A stretch of DNA of 64,000 nucleotides from Anticarsia gemmatalis (lineage: Eukaryota; Arthropoda; Insecta; Lepidoptera; Erebidae), in assembly GCF_050436995.1 (NCBI RefSeq), contig NC_134747.1, forward strand, positions 2,921,501 to 2,985,500, written 5' to 3'. This document shows positions 36,323-47,455 of this stretch, in pieces; the stretch's first letter is position 1; the number at the start of each line of letters is the position of its first letter. The translations under genes were made by a program, and so were the position numbers. The notes beneath the pieces are model-generated. The model did no database searches and was not told the DNA's origin. It worked only from the letters and a program-made list of their open reading frames with translations.

Positions 36323-37649
36323 TTGAAATATTTAACTTCATAATATTATTTCATTTTATTTTCATTTTTCATTAATATTTATCAATTACCTACAATCCTA
36401 CAAACAAATTGATGTCTTCAGTTACTTTTGTTTTATGTACAATTGTACATTCAGCAACAAAAATACTTACTTTGACTTAACAAATTCATAACATCGTGAC
36501 TGTACATAACAAGTATTTGCATTAAGGCAGCATATTTTACTTACCAGCGAACTTTACTCAATAATTACAAAGTTCATGTAAACCAAAGCACTAATTCTTA
36601 GAAGTCATATAATTTGTACGTAGTTCCTTAACACATTTCCTTTGCTTTCTATTAAAAGTGTAAAGTATTACTCGGTCATATGGAAGTATGGTAGTTAGGA
36701 GTAATTACGTGACCGATAATCGTTTGTGAACGTTAACACTTTGACTTGTTCGTATTGAGCTACACCTTGCAATTGTTTGTAGAAGAATACAAATTCGGTT
36801 TTGTTTTATTGTCCCTGACTTTAACAGCAAGGGGTTAGAGGGCTACAGGGACTCTTTTGAATTATTTTAAGTATAAATTATTTTTATTTATTTTCAATTA
36901 TTCTTGGTATAATAAAATGTTAAGTATAATTAAGGGTTTATCTTTCTATTATGAGTCATAGACTATTATGTCATTTCGTTTTCCGCAAAATTCTTCAAGA
37001 CGTTTTTTGATTTTCTATAACTTTACTCGGCTGGCTTGGTTGGCAATCCAGTCTAATGGTATCCAGCAACTAGTTGTTATATAAACCTGTGCTTTTAGGT
37101 AGAAGTATACATTTTTATTTCACGTATATTCTCTACGAACCATCAAATTCATCAAAACATATCAAAGCAAAGCCAAAACTACGAAAAGCTACAGCAAAAC
37201 TAACAAAATCACACTTAGTACTTCGTACACTCTCCTAATCACTCAGTGCACTCTTAATTTGATATAAGTATGATGAATGGGATGAACTCTCGGAACCGTT
37301 TCATCTCACTTTGACGAAAGTTTTCAGCTTCGTGATATATGAGGAAATGAAATAGAAATGTTAGACCAGAATACTGTAACAGACGAATGTTATATGAAGC
37401 TTAACCTAAAAATACTTCCAATGGAAACATAAAATCACGTCTTGTTTCCATGAAGGTAGGAAGAGATTATGAACTTTACTAAGATACATTTTGTCGTAAA
37501 GGACCGCTGGTTACGAGTATCGTGCGCTTGACTTTCAGCAGACTTTTCATCTGAATAAAAACAATAATTGTTAAGTTACTAAACCCTAAGTCCTGAAAAC
37601 TGATAGATTTTAAAAAAGAACATATAGATAGTCACAAAATGAGATTCTA
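36323..37649. other. No recognisable feature
   Basis: AT-rich DNA with no recognisable gene or repeat. Confidence 0.5.
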
Positions 37650-37907
37650 TCTATACTAATATAATAAAGCTGAAGAGTTTGTTTGTTTGTTTGTTTGTTT
37701 GAACGCGCTAATCTCAGGAACTACTGGTCCGATTTGAAAAAATATTTCAGTGTTAGATAGCCCATTCATTGAGGAAGGCTATAAGCTATATAACATCACG
37801 CTACGGTCATTAGGAGCGGAGTAGCAACGAAAAATGTTACAAAAACGGGGAAAATTTTGACCCATTATCTTTTATGTGACGCAAGCGAAGTTGCGCGGGT
37901 CAGCTAG
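37650..37907 (+). mobile_element. Non-autonomous Helitron (Lep1/MINE-like), complete
   Basis: The element starts TCTATACTAATATAATAAAG after an A and ends CAGCTAG before a T. These are the 5' TC, 3' CTAG and A|T target expected of a Helitron. A GTTTG microsatellite array follows the 5' end. The 3' end carries a short hairpin, CGCAA-GCGAAG-TTGCG, some ten bases before CTAG. The internal motif AACGCGCTAATCTCAGGAAC and the block GTTACAAAAACGGGGAAAA are shared with the three other copies. There are no inverted repeats, no target duplication and no coding capacity. It belongs to a family described in Lepidoptera as Lep1 or microsatellite-associated elements. Confidence 0.88.
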
Positions 37908-39138
37908 TAATTGATATAATTGGTGTTAGATATAAACCTAATTATTGTTGTTTGAAAACAATGAAACATAATTTCTCACAAAAAGTGATTTGAACTTCCA
38001 GCTACGAGCTAATAAAATCCTTGTAAACATCTTCCTTCTTAGAATCAAGTGCTAATTACAGCGAAAATTTCTAGCAAAGCTACTATCCCGACAAGAACCA
38101 TTACTATAAATACCAAGAAACTTGCAAAACACCCTTAAAAAATCAGTGCGCAAATGAAAAACAAGAGTTTAAAACTTGCAACATTCTAAAGTACACTTGA
38201 GAGATAATGCTTTGTTCCGGGGCAACACTTAAAAAATAATACGCAAGTCGAAAGTTTTCGCTTGGAACGTTCTCCACCTATTACGTAGGAAGTGGTGCTT
38301 CACTTAATATACGATTACAAGTTAATATCTACAATCTTAGGAGAGGACACCGGCTAATTAAGTTTTCGTTGAGATCAGCTTGCATCAAATTTTCATTTTC
38401 GGTGTTTTAGTTCCTTAATTCGGGTATTAATAATATCACCTGGTTTTTATATTAATTCGTATGTTGACACTTGACACACAAATCTAAGTAGTGTTCCTAC
38501 TCGTATGTCGTTTGCTTGTGTTTATTCCTGATTGTAGGTCTATTCAAGTTAAGCTTCTATGGTTATGGTTTCTTGATACCAAGTGTATTCAAACAAAGTT
38601 GGTTTGAAGTCAGCTTTTTCAATAATAACTACTATTGAGTTTTAAATCAACAAAAATTTGATAACCCCCAGATCGTAATCATTGTATTATATTATAAATC
38701 TTAATATTGCGTTTCCTTGTTCGTTCTTTTGCAACATGAAAAGTAATACCGATTATAATAAAATTGTAGGGTATTAGATGTTACGAATATTAATCCGAAG
38801 AAACTATTTAGAAGCAAACCAGAAAACAAGCAATGCAACATTGACGCAACGCAGTACCCATTTCAAACAATCCTTTATTCAACAAGTATATTAACCTTCT
38901 CAAACAAAAGTCAGCTGCACTTTTCTTTAACAATTCACTCACTAACGAATAGTATTACAATTTGAACGGGGCTCCATTAGCGACCGATACTGCGACCGAT
39001 GTAACTGGCACTCAAGTGAATGGTACCCATTCGATCGGATAATGTCCCCTCACTATTCTTGAAAACGGATATTGAGTAGACTAGATTCGGTAAGCTTTAG
39101 AGCGTACTTAGAATGAACGAAATATGAAAGCCATTTTA
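37908..39138. other. No recognisable feature
   Basis: Unique-looking AT-rich spacer between two Helitron copies. Confidence 0.5.
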
Positions 39139-39391
39139 TCTATACTAATATTATAAAGCTGAAGAGTTTGTTTGTTTGTTGAACGCGCTAATCTCAGGAA
39201 CTACTGGTCCGATTTGATAAATTCTTTCCGTTTTAGATAGCCCATATATCGAGAAAGGCTATATATAGGCTATATATCATCACGCTATGACCATTAGGAG
39301 TAGAGTACCAGTAAAAAATGTTACAAAAACGGGGAAAATTTTAACCTATTCTCTCTTATGTGACGCAAGCTAAGTTGCGCAGGTCAGCTAG
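39139..39391 (+). mobile_element. Non-autonomous Helitron (Lep1/MINE-like), complete
   Basis: Second full copy, same orientation, 5' TCTATACTAATATT and 3' GGTCAGCTAG, again between A and T. The GTTTG tract is shorter than in the first copy and a CTATATATAGG expansion is present inside. The terminal hairpin carries a substitution (GCTAAG in the loop). Confidence 0.88.
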
Positions 39392-39540
39392 TATTATATA
39401 ACAGGGAAATCGAAGACAATTGACAGTAAACATAAAGTATTAATTGCGAAGCTATTCCTATTCATATCGATTTCCAGTCATTTTCTCTACCCATGGACAA
39501 GCTATCCAACATTATAGATTTTCTCAGATTCAATATTTTT

Positions 39541-39650
39541 AACCCAATACAGTCCCACATCTTAGCAAAAATCTCTTTCTCAACGAGTCCTTGAGTCCAC
39601 CACGCTGGCCAAGTGCGGTTTGGATTTTTGCATGCCCTCAAGAAATGTGT
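39541..39650 (+). mobile_element. Decayed copy of the GTCCCACTGCTGGGCAAGG repeat
   Basis: CCCAATACAGTCCCACATCT with a decayed middle is followed by CTTGAGTCCACCACGCTGGC, CAAGTGCGGTTTGGATTTTT and CATGCCCTCAAGAAATGTGT. This is the longest representative of the family's 3' half in this window. Confidence 0.55.
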
Positions 39651-39692
39651 TAAACAATCATAACTTTTAAACTCTCGCGTTGCATGTTTAAT

Positions 39693-39827
39693 GTATGTAT
39701 ATTAGAATTAACGCGAACACTGACTGGAGTCAGCCTGCGACCACGGCGAGTACAACCTGCGCCGAAACGTTAGGCATTTTAAGGTAAAATGCGTGTTCGC
39801 GTTATTTCCCGTATTCTATTATACATG
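39693..39827. mobile_element. Inverted-repeat element (AACGCGAACAC ends)
   Basis: AACGCGAACAC at 39710-39720 is the exact reverse complement of GTGTTCGCGTT at 39793-39803. The outer flanks (GTATATTAGAATT and TTCTATTATACATG) also pair imperfectly. The interior contains CTGACTGGAGTCAG and CCGAAACGTTAGGCATTTTA, sequence I have met repeatedly in lepidopteran DNA. It looks like a small foldback or MITE-type element. Part of the same unit is found in a different arrangement at 47400-47455. Confidence 0.5.
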
Positions 39828-42689
39828 TGCTAAACAATTTTTAGGCAGTTTCAGTGAGTTAAAAAGTAACATTATTATTTCATTTAAAAGACTGTGGAAA
39901 AGACTACTAGTCTCTGTCGGGGTTGTGGTATGACGATAGAAAAATCTACATTTAAAAACTGCGGCATCTAGTTGCTCAATATCTTTGTATCTGACTTATT
40001 AATATCCATACACAGGGGGTTTGTTGTGATTGCAATGTCATTGGTGTATTTATACAGCTGATATTACTCTTAGGGAATATTTTTATGAAGAGATTTTATT
40101 TAGAAATGGATAGTGGAAAGTTACTTGAGTCTAGAGAACTAGTGATAGTTCATTAAGGTGGTAGTTTATTTGAGTTTGTAAGGTCCGAAAGTAAGATTAT
40201 TATTGTCATTAGTAAATATGATGGACTTCTGGAAAAAAAAGTATGTAAATAAAATATTGTTAAAGGTGATCGCATTATTGTTAAAACAATAGTTATGGAG
40301 AAACCCAAAATTGAAAATATAGTACAAAAAGGTTTCCCAACCTTTGATTTTCAATCGCGGTAAAGACCCCCTGAAATACAATATTACAAAAACGTAGTTC
40401 TTAAATTTTTTAGCTTTTGGGTGTAGCTCCATCTCACGGGTGATTTTAACTAAAAAATACATTTCTTTATTATCCGTTATCCGTTATGCGGGATTATCCG
40501 TCCCATGAGTTATCCCTGTATACAGACAAGCAGTGTCTTTCTCTTTTAAAGTATTCTTGTTGATAATACCTATAGATACCGTACGATACTATTAGATACA
40601 CAGAATACATACTACTACTATCACTACAGCAATAGCAAATCTTATCAATATACCCAATTAATTTGAAACCTAATACGTAAACAAAGTTCCACGTATACAT
40701 CTACGACGGACACAGGACATAATATACACAACAGTACATCATGAATGTACCGAAGCCTTAGACCCTTGCTCCGATTCAGTTTAAGGTATACTCACTCCAG
40801 TTCTTCCGAGTATCGTGTAATGAACAGCAATCAAACAGAGAGTTTGGGTTAGACAGTCACAGAACAGTTCTGAGAACTGTGTACTTCAAGTAGTCGCTTT
40901 GTAAGCTCTCAGTTGCAATTTAGTCTTAATTAAATATCAATATACATTAAAAACTAGTTAAATTACTCGTTGTTTTACCATAAAAGGTTCATTTTGTTAA
41001 CAATAAGTAGAATCACCACAGAATTCAATTATAGTCGCCAATTCTTAATTTTCCGGGTAAGTTGCATATTTGAATTACGATTTGCGGGTTTTAACCTGTT
41101 ACGAAACTAAAAACGATACGAAACTATAGACCGGGACATGAAGTAGTGACATGAGACTTGTTGAGATCGCGACCGGAGACTGCGACCGTAATTTTACTTC
41201 AGCTAACGTCAAGATCTGACTCCTGTCTCTGTCCAAAAGATTTAAGTCTTAGCAAAGTAGACTGCGACTGCAGACAACTGACGGCAACAGTCGCTATGAC
41301 AGCACGCGACAATACGACCGAGACCGATTCCAAAATCAACTGCAACAACTGCAAATGCCGACTGCAGCTTCAGTTTGCAGTTTGCAGTCGTTTCCCTTTA
41401 GAGCGACTTACTTCTGCCCTGTCATTCCAATTTGCTACGGATGGCACATCCCATAAGCTCATAAACTAATACATGCGGTAGTGATTGTTACAGTCACGCG
41501 ATTCGGTTCTCAGGTTGCAATTTACTTAACATTTTCATATGGTTATAAGTTTTATGGGCCGTAATGAGTTTGCAATGGGATCTAGGGTATGATATATTGC
41601 CCTAAAAATAATTATATTTACTTATTTTAGACGTCATTTATATGATACTAAATTAACTACATCTTTATCTTCGTACAGGTGGCCATAAGATCCAGTCGGA
41701 ACAATGTGATAATTAATAAAAAACATAACTACGTTTTTTTCTAGCCGCATGTACCTACGTTTGCTAATTCATTTGCTACAAAAAATTTAGCAATATCGTA
41801 CTGGCATTTTTTTTGTGTTTTTTTGTAATAATTTTTAAATATACATTAAGCTGTAAGTGTTAAAAAGTTCGTGGAAATTAACGTAGCCTGATTAGCAAAT
41901 ACTACGAAATAGTTACGTGAGAGGCCAAAAACAAGGGAGTAGAAACGTGTAATAAAATACTTGGAAGTAGCCTTTAATTTAGCAGGAAATGGAGAATAAA
42001 GAGACACTTAGATACTTATGAAATTACCTAGAAAACTTATGAATAAAAATTATTCATAACAATGTTGCAAATAAAAAGTTGCGGTTCCTTCGTATTGTTG
42101 TATAGACTACTCTTTCTCTTAGGGAAATAATAGTGTATCTTGTAATAATGTGTCTCAAGTCGAATAAACGCCAACAAATTAAATGATATTAAATATCAGC
42201 AACTTTTCCAATAGCCTTAGTCTAGTCAAGCAATATATCAAAGGTACAACAAGAGTGTTTATTAATAACCTCCAAATGCTAAGAACCTTTAAGAATCTAA
42301 GTACTACCTTTGGAATAAAGGACTACTCTGATCTTAACTACTCGAAATAAGTGTTCATACACAAAACTGCATAGGAGGTAGCAACTTAGAACATTACACA
42401 AACTTGCGAAGGTGCGAATTGGTTCACATCGTTCTTTTTGTGCTCCCTACGTCTGTATATTGATGCGGCATTTATTACACTTGCTTTTATATAATACACA
42501 TTCCTACACATTAATCGGCCTATTAGTAGGCATTCCAAATAGACTTCTCCAGTGAACATTACTGTGCCAATATGCATGCTACCGCTTTAAGTCTGCAAAC
42601 TTGGTCTTGTACGGCCACTTTAACGTAAGATCCCATAACACATAAAACCACATCATGGTAGCTCGCGTCGAAATTTTGACGTCGGTTAA
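39828..42689. other. No gene recognised; one GC-richer patch
   Basis: Mostly AT-rich. Around 41150-41420 the sequence becomes richer in G and C with many CTGCA/TGCAG and GACTGCGAC-like words, and a 103-codon frame (41158-41469, TTG start) is open there. The frame looks like a by-product of the simple, repetitive composition. Confidence 0.4.
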
Positions 42690-42806
42690 TCTATACTAAT
42701 ATTAACGACGACCAATAGGAGCAGAGTATCAGTGAAAAATGTTACAAAAACGGGGAAAATTATGATTCTCTTATGTGACGCAAGCGAAGTTGCGGGGGTC
42801 AGCTAT
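42690..42806 (+). mobile_element. Internally deleted Helitron
   Basis: Starts TCTATACTAATATTA after A and then jumps to CGACGACCAATAGGAGCAGA, so the microsatellite and about half of the element are gone. The 3' hairpin region is present but the terminal CTAG has become CTAT. It is a derivative of the same family as 37650-37907 in the same orientation. Confidence 0.8.
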
Positions 42807-43261
42807 CATCAATAAGATTCGCGGTGTTGAATTTATACCCTAAGCGTAGTTAATTCACATTCATACATATTAAATGAGAATTTATTTAAGAGTTAATCCT
42901 CTGGTTTTTACTGAAGTCCGTAATACTAAGAAACTAGATACTTAATGTATGCTAAAAGGCATGTTTTGGGCGCTTCCCACGTCGGATTTTACAAAGCCGT
43001 TTCTTAGGAATTTAAGTATTACGATATTCTCTTTACGATAAAGTTTTCTTAGTACGGAAAATTTTACTCACATAAAAAGAGGGGTGCTATAAGTTTCAAC
43101 ATGAGTCTTTACTTAAACTAATAGGTCTATTTAAAAACCATCCTTTTTCTTAGAAGTTGATGTGATAAAAATAGTAAGCTTGGATAAACCACGTTTATAG
43201 ATCGTCAATTAATTTCTAAATTTTTTTAACGATAATAAGATTCAAGAATTTGAATCTACTA
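42807..43261. other. No recognisable feature
   Basis: AT-rich spacer with no recognisable feature. Confidence 0.5.
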
Positions 43262-43312
43262 ATTATTTCGATAAGTAAATCTATTCTATGCGGATTTACT
43301 TATCGAAATAAT
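43262..43312. repeat. Perfect 20-bp inverted repeat (hairpin)
   Basis: Arms 43262-43281 (ATTATTTCGATAAGTAAATC) and 43293-43312 are exact reverse complements around an 11-base loop. It is AT-rich and unrelated in sequence to the other hairpins in the window. Confidence 0.85.
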
Positions 43313-44504
43313 AACTTCGAATATGATAGATTTTATAATCGTAGTTTTAAGCTGACAGTAGTACCTAGTAAGTAGTAATTATATACGAAGAATTAAAATA
43401 GAAAAAAAAACCTTATACGAAACCTTTATGACGCGAAACTTTACAAACAGCTACAAATGACGTATTCGTATACATTTTGAATAAAAAATCCCTTGGTGAT
43501 AGTGTCAGACTTGGCTACATTTAATTACGGTGCGGCACATAACGACAATATTAATTTTTGCCATGGCTATGGCGTCGTCACACCATGACGCGTCTCGTTT
43601 GTAAGGCGACGTACACGAGAGGCTCTCAAACCCCATTAAAATAATCAGGAATATTGTGGTGCTTGTTTTTTTTTCTTGAATAGTGTCTACTATGTTTAAA
43701 ATAACTTGGCTCGTATTGAAAGCTGTTGAATTGTAGATACCACAATTTTGGCATTTTGACTAGTCGCTCCTAAATCTTTAGGAGCATATAATTAATTTAA
43801 AATATCCAAGACCTGAGTTCCTTTCATTTCACGAAAAGACCTTGAAAACTTAAAGTAAAAAAGAAACTTAATATTCGCACATACAATGTCATAAAAAACA
43901 TAAAGCAACCCAAAAAAAAACAAGCACCATTTCGCCAAAAAAGGGTACATCATGTACGATACAATTCACAAATTTGTTCGTCCAAAAACCGAACAATATC
44001 CGGATAACGGTACAGGCGACGTACGTGTGTAACGATCCTAAGCGTGTCGCGTATGATACTTAATTAAATTAAACTCAGACTGCGTCGCCGAGTTATAAAT
44101 CATTTTGGTCTCTCCTGCAGGGGAAACACGTTTTATTTATAAAGGAATATGTTTGTGAAATGTGCAACTTATTTTAACTTGGAGGTTTTGGGGCTTGACC
44201 GATTAGTTTTTGAGTAACACTGAAAGTTTTTGGAGTTATTCTCTTAAATTATACGAATGTTATTAAAAAAAAACAAAAGGCATGATGAATTCTGATGATG
44301 ATGGGAACAGAAAGAGTGGCGAATGAGATGAGAGATGAGAAGATGATGAATAAACTTCATTCAATTTAATTTATCAAGAGTTATAAGGTGTTTATCTAAA
44401 CTTATGGAACTTATTTTTAGCGACATTTTTATATCAGCGAATTTCCAATGCCTCGAAATTTTCTGTTCGGTTTATTAAAAGCAAAATCACAATTAAATAA
44501 ATAA
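43313..44504. other. No recognised gene
   Basis: AT-rich DNA with a purine-rich GATGA/GAGATGAGAAGATGATG low-complexity stretch near 44283-44350 and a GC-richer patch near 43560-43620. Confidence 0.5.
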
Positions 44505-44579
44505 ATTTAACCCATTAATGTCCCACTGCTGGGCAAGGGTCTCCTCCCGTAATGAGGAAGGGGTTAGGCCTTGAGTCAA
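44505..44579 (+). mobile_element. Fragment of the GTCCCACTGCTGGGCAAGG repeat
   Basis: CCCATTAATGTCCCACTGCT runs on into GGGCAAGGGTCTCCTCCCGT, AATGAGGAAGGGGTTAGGCC and TTGAGTC. This is the best-preserved 5' half of the family in this window. The block that starts with CCACCACGCTGGCC in the other copies is replaced by unrelated sequence. Confidence 0.6.
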
Positions 44580-46789
44580 TCACAATTGAATCCATTAAAT
44601 TGCAAACTAAGAAGTTATCCAAACTTAACACCCGTACAACTAAACCAGGCCACAACAAATCTCCCAAAATCTTTCAAAAGTTTAACCCCAAACCGAAATC
44701 GCCCAACTCGGAGAGTGGACGAGGCAAGTATGCAGTTGAAACCCAAAACAACCTATAATTTCAGTACACTGAAATTATCAAGTTGAACCACAAAAGTTTT
44801 AGTCAAGGTAGTAAATTGGAGCTTAGTTTGGTGACAGGACTGAAGGAGCATTTTAGGGTTAAGTTCATTACAAGACTTATAATATTTTGTATGTAGTGCA
44901 TCGACAGGTAACATAATTATAAGGTTAGCATAGTTTTAGGCTTGTCAAATTATATTGGTGTTAAAAGAGACTAGTCAGAACTTTATTATTTTCTATACAT
45001 TTGGAAAGAAAGGGGAACATTGCCTTGTCTAGCAGTGATATTTGCCCTACAAAACTAAAGAAAATAGTATAAAAACACAATCAAGGGTAGATTCCCGTCA
45101 ATAATCTCTCGTAATCAAAAGTATGTTATATTGCCAAATACAGTTTACTTTCGGCTCTAAAGTTTCAAAAATTACACTCATAAAAAAGCTTACCTTTATC
45201 AACTATCTGCACAACACGTAACACCTTTTAATAAACAATCCATGTTTATAAATGAATCTATCTCCACACAGCGACTTACTATGTACTCTCAAGTAATTGG
45301 TAAGGCTCTAATGCAATCATAAAACTCAACAAGGTATTCCCTAGTACGGCTAACTGCATGCCCTATTTAGGCACCGCTGAGAGCAGACACCTTACGTAGA
45401 ATCTTGATGGCCCATTCTTTGGAATAGGTCTTAATTTGAACCTATAAATAGGATAGTGTAAGACTGATACTAGGAAATGCATAGAAAAGGAAGGCTTTAT
45501 AATTAGAAATAGCAATCATAAATAAATGGTGAATTGGAACAAAGTGACTGTTTGTAGAGCGATATTAACATGTGTTAATGATTAACAAATTAACATAAAG
45601 AACAACTGTGAAGATAGCTTATTGTGTAGTAAAAATTCCCAAAAAAATTTGTTGAACTGTTAGTAAGTGATTTCAAAAAAGTATTACCATGTGAATATAG
45701 AATACAACTAGTTTCTAAGTAATTTACACATCCATCTATATATATGAATAAATAATAGCAAATTATACGAGTATGATGAGATTACGAGTAATCGAAGCCC
45801 TCCGAGTTTAATAAGTATATTCATTCAAAATTACGAAAATTTTCAAAATCTTTACGCAAAAAGACGAAAACGAACGAAGAATATGAAAATTAATTCTATT
45901 ATAAACAAAAATATGTGTTTCCATCCCACGCAATTTAGACGCCCACGTGAGAACGCAAGAAGGTGAAGTCGTGGGTGCACTTAAATACATTACTATATTA
46001 TGTTACTTTCAACGAAAAAAGTATTGTTTAATTTTTCTGTAGAATACGTAGATATTATAGTAATATTTTTATTCATATCACATATTTGCTAAAATTTACT
46101 AATTACAAGCACAGTTTCATAAGGAAGATGTCGAAGACTTGTGTTTACATTTGAAATAACGTCGGCAACATAAAATCTTTGACATGTGTCGGCGAGCTGG
46201 CGAGTCGAGTGTGTAGACTCTAGTAGAGTACCAATCTGTAGCGCAATTCTCTATAGTCGGTACGAGCGAATATAGAGAGTTTGACATTTATAATGTACTT
46301 CTAAAATAGTTCCTATGACACCCGCTAGAAGCGCTGTTCAGAATTTTGTAAAAAATGTCGATAAGTTGTCGATACAATAATAATTCGCTTCTCTAATTTA
46401 ATAATGTATTTAAGTCTTCACACTAAAGACGGCATCTAAAATATCGACCGCAATTGCAAGCTGGCTGGTTACCGTTACGTGTTAATATAAGCAATTATCG
46501 GAATAAAAAGAAAATTTTAAAATCACAATAGGTACAAAGTTGATACCTACTTTCTCAAGAACAATACCTATAAACCTTATGTTGAAACCAGTAAAACTTG
46601 TTATGAACCCAAATAAAAGTATCCTTGTACAATTTTTACCTGTACGTTGTTTTAGAGAGGCCATAAAAGTACGAGTTTTAAAACTGCGGGTTCGAAGCCT
46701 GACCGTGAAACTTTTATGTTGGGTAAGCCATGAACTTGTGCTGTAAAATTTCAAGGAAAATCATGTTTACTGTATACAAGCTAGATCAA
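44580..46789. other. No recognised gene; possible old repeat near 46.2 kb
   Basis: Mostly featureless. The stretch about 46190-46345 (GTAGCGCAATTCTCTA, GAGAGTTTGACATTTA, ACCCGCTAGAAGCGCTGTTC) resembles a repeat I believe is common in Lepidoptera. There is no second copy in the window to confirm it. Confidence 0.35.
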
Positions 46790-46865
46790 TATCGATAAAT
46801 ACGAAAGTAGCTCTGTCTGTCTGTGGCGCTTTTATGACTAAACTACTAAACATAAAATGATGGAT
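46790..46865 (+). mobile_element. Decayed repeat with a CTGT microsatellite
   Basis: ATAAATACGAAAGTAGCTCT followed by GTCTGTCTGTGGCGCTTTTA and ACTAAACTACTAAAC has the layout of a lepidopteran repeat: TAAATGCGAAAGT, then a tetranucleotide tract, then GCTTTCACGGCTAAACCACTGAAC. The copy at 51030-51115 belongs to the same general type. The ends are not identifiable. Confidence 0.4.
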
Positions 46866-47199
46866 ACCAATTATGCTGATAACTTACTTCTAATCAAAAT
46901 TTCGATCCTAAAAAGGGAACCCGTACAAAGTTTCTATTAAAAGGCGTTTGGATTTGTTTTCGTGATTAAAAATTAATAAGGACGGACAAACTCGCAGGTG
47001 AAAATTAGTAAGCAATAAACGTGACTTCTTGGCTTACTTATTCTTTTTTGGAGAATTTCGAAGGACTTATGGTTTGTTTTTGTTATGGTTTAATCAATGT
47101 TAGAGTAATACAATGCTGTCTTTCTTACATACTAGAATATAGGAATATAGAATGTATTCCATATTCCTGTAGGATTTAACGCGAAAAAGTTTCCCAAAG

Positions 47200-47395
47200 C
47201 GAAATTCCCGTCGTCAGCCTAGCCTTTCTTCACAATATTAAAGATCACAATTTAACGTGCCTGCCGAAACACGCAGCTCGATATGTACAAGATGGTCACC
47301 CATCCACAGAACGACCTTAGCAAGAGTAGCCTAACCTCAAAGGTCGACCCGCGTTTCTGATGTTAAATAAGCCACGAGCTTAATTCTCGTATTAT
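47200..47395 (-). mobile_element. SINE with a 5S rRNA-like head, second subfamily
   Basis: On the minus strand a head runs through GAGGTTAGGCTAC (plus 47326-47338) and then TGTGGATGGGTGACC (plus 47294-47308), which is close to the box C region of 5S rRNA. It continues into GAGCTGCGTGTTTCGGCAGG and CACGTTAAATTGTG. The last part parallels the CGTGCTCCGGAGGGCATGTTAAAA segment in the copy at 26.2 kb, so the two are distant relatives. Ends are approximate and no target-site duplication was identified. Confidence 0.6.
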
Positions 47396-47399
47396 TTAT

Positions 47400-47455
47400 T
47401 ATTATTCCCGTATTCTATTATATTATAAACATGCAACGCAAAAGTTTTAAATTTA
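47400..47455 (-). mobile_element. Fragment of the 39.7-kb inverted-repeat element
   Basis: CCCGTATTCTATTATA matches the right end of the element at 39693-39827. The adjoining AAACATGCAACGCAAAAGTT matches, as reverse complement, the region just left of that element (39661-39692). The two pieces are joined differently here, which suggests a rearranged or differently bounded copy. Confidence 0.45.

Noticed and set aside
37680..37701. GTTTG tandem tract that might be called an independent microsatellite.
   Set aside because: It is an internal part of the Helitron family and recurs at the same place in the copies at 39.1 and 56.7 kb.
46670..46730. GCGGGTTCGAAGCC, a box B-like tRNA promoter word.
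   Set aside because: No matching box A or cloverleaf is present upstream, so it is not called a tRNA or SINE.
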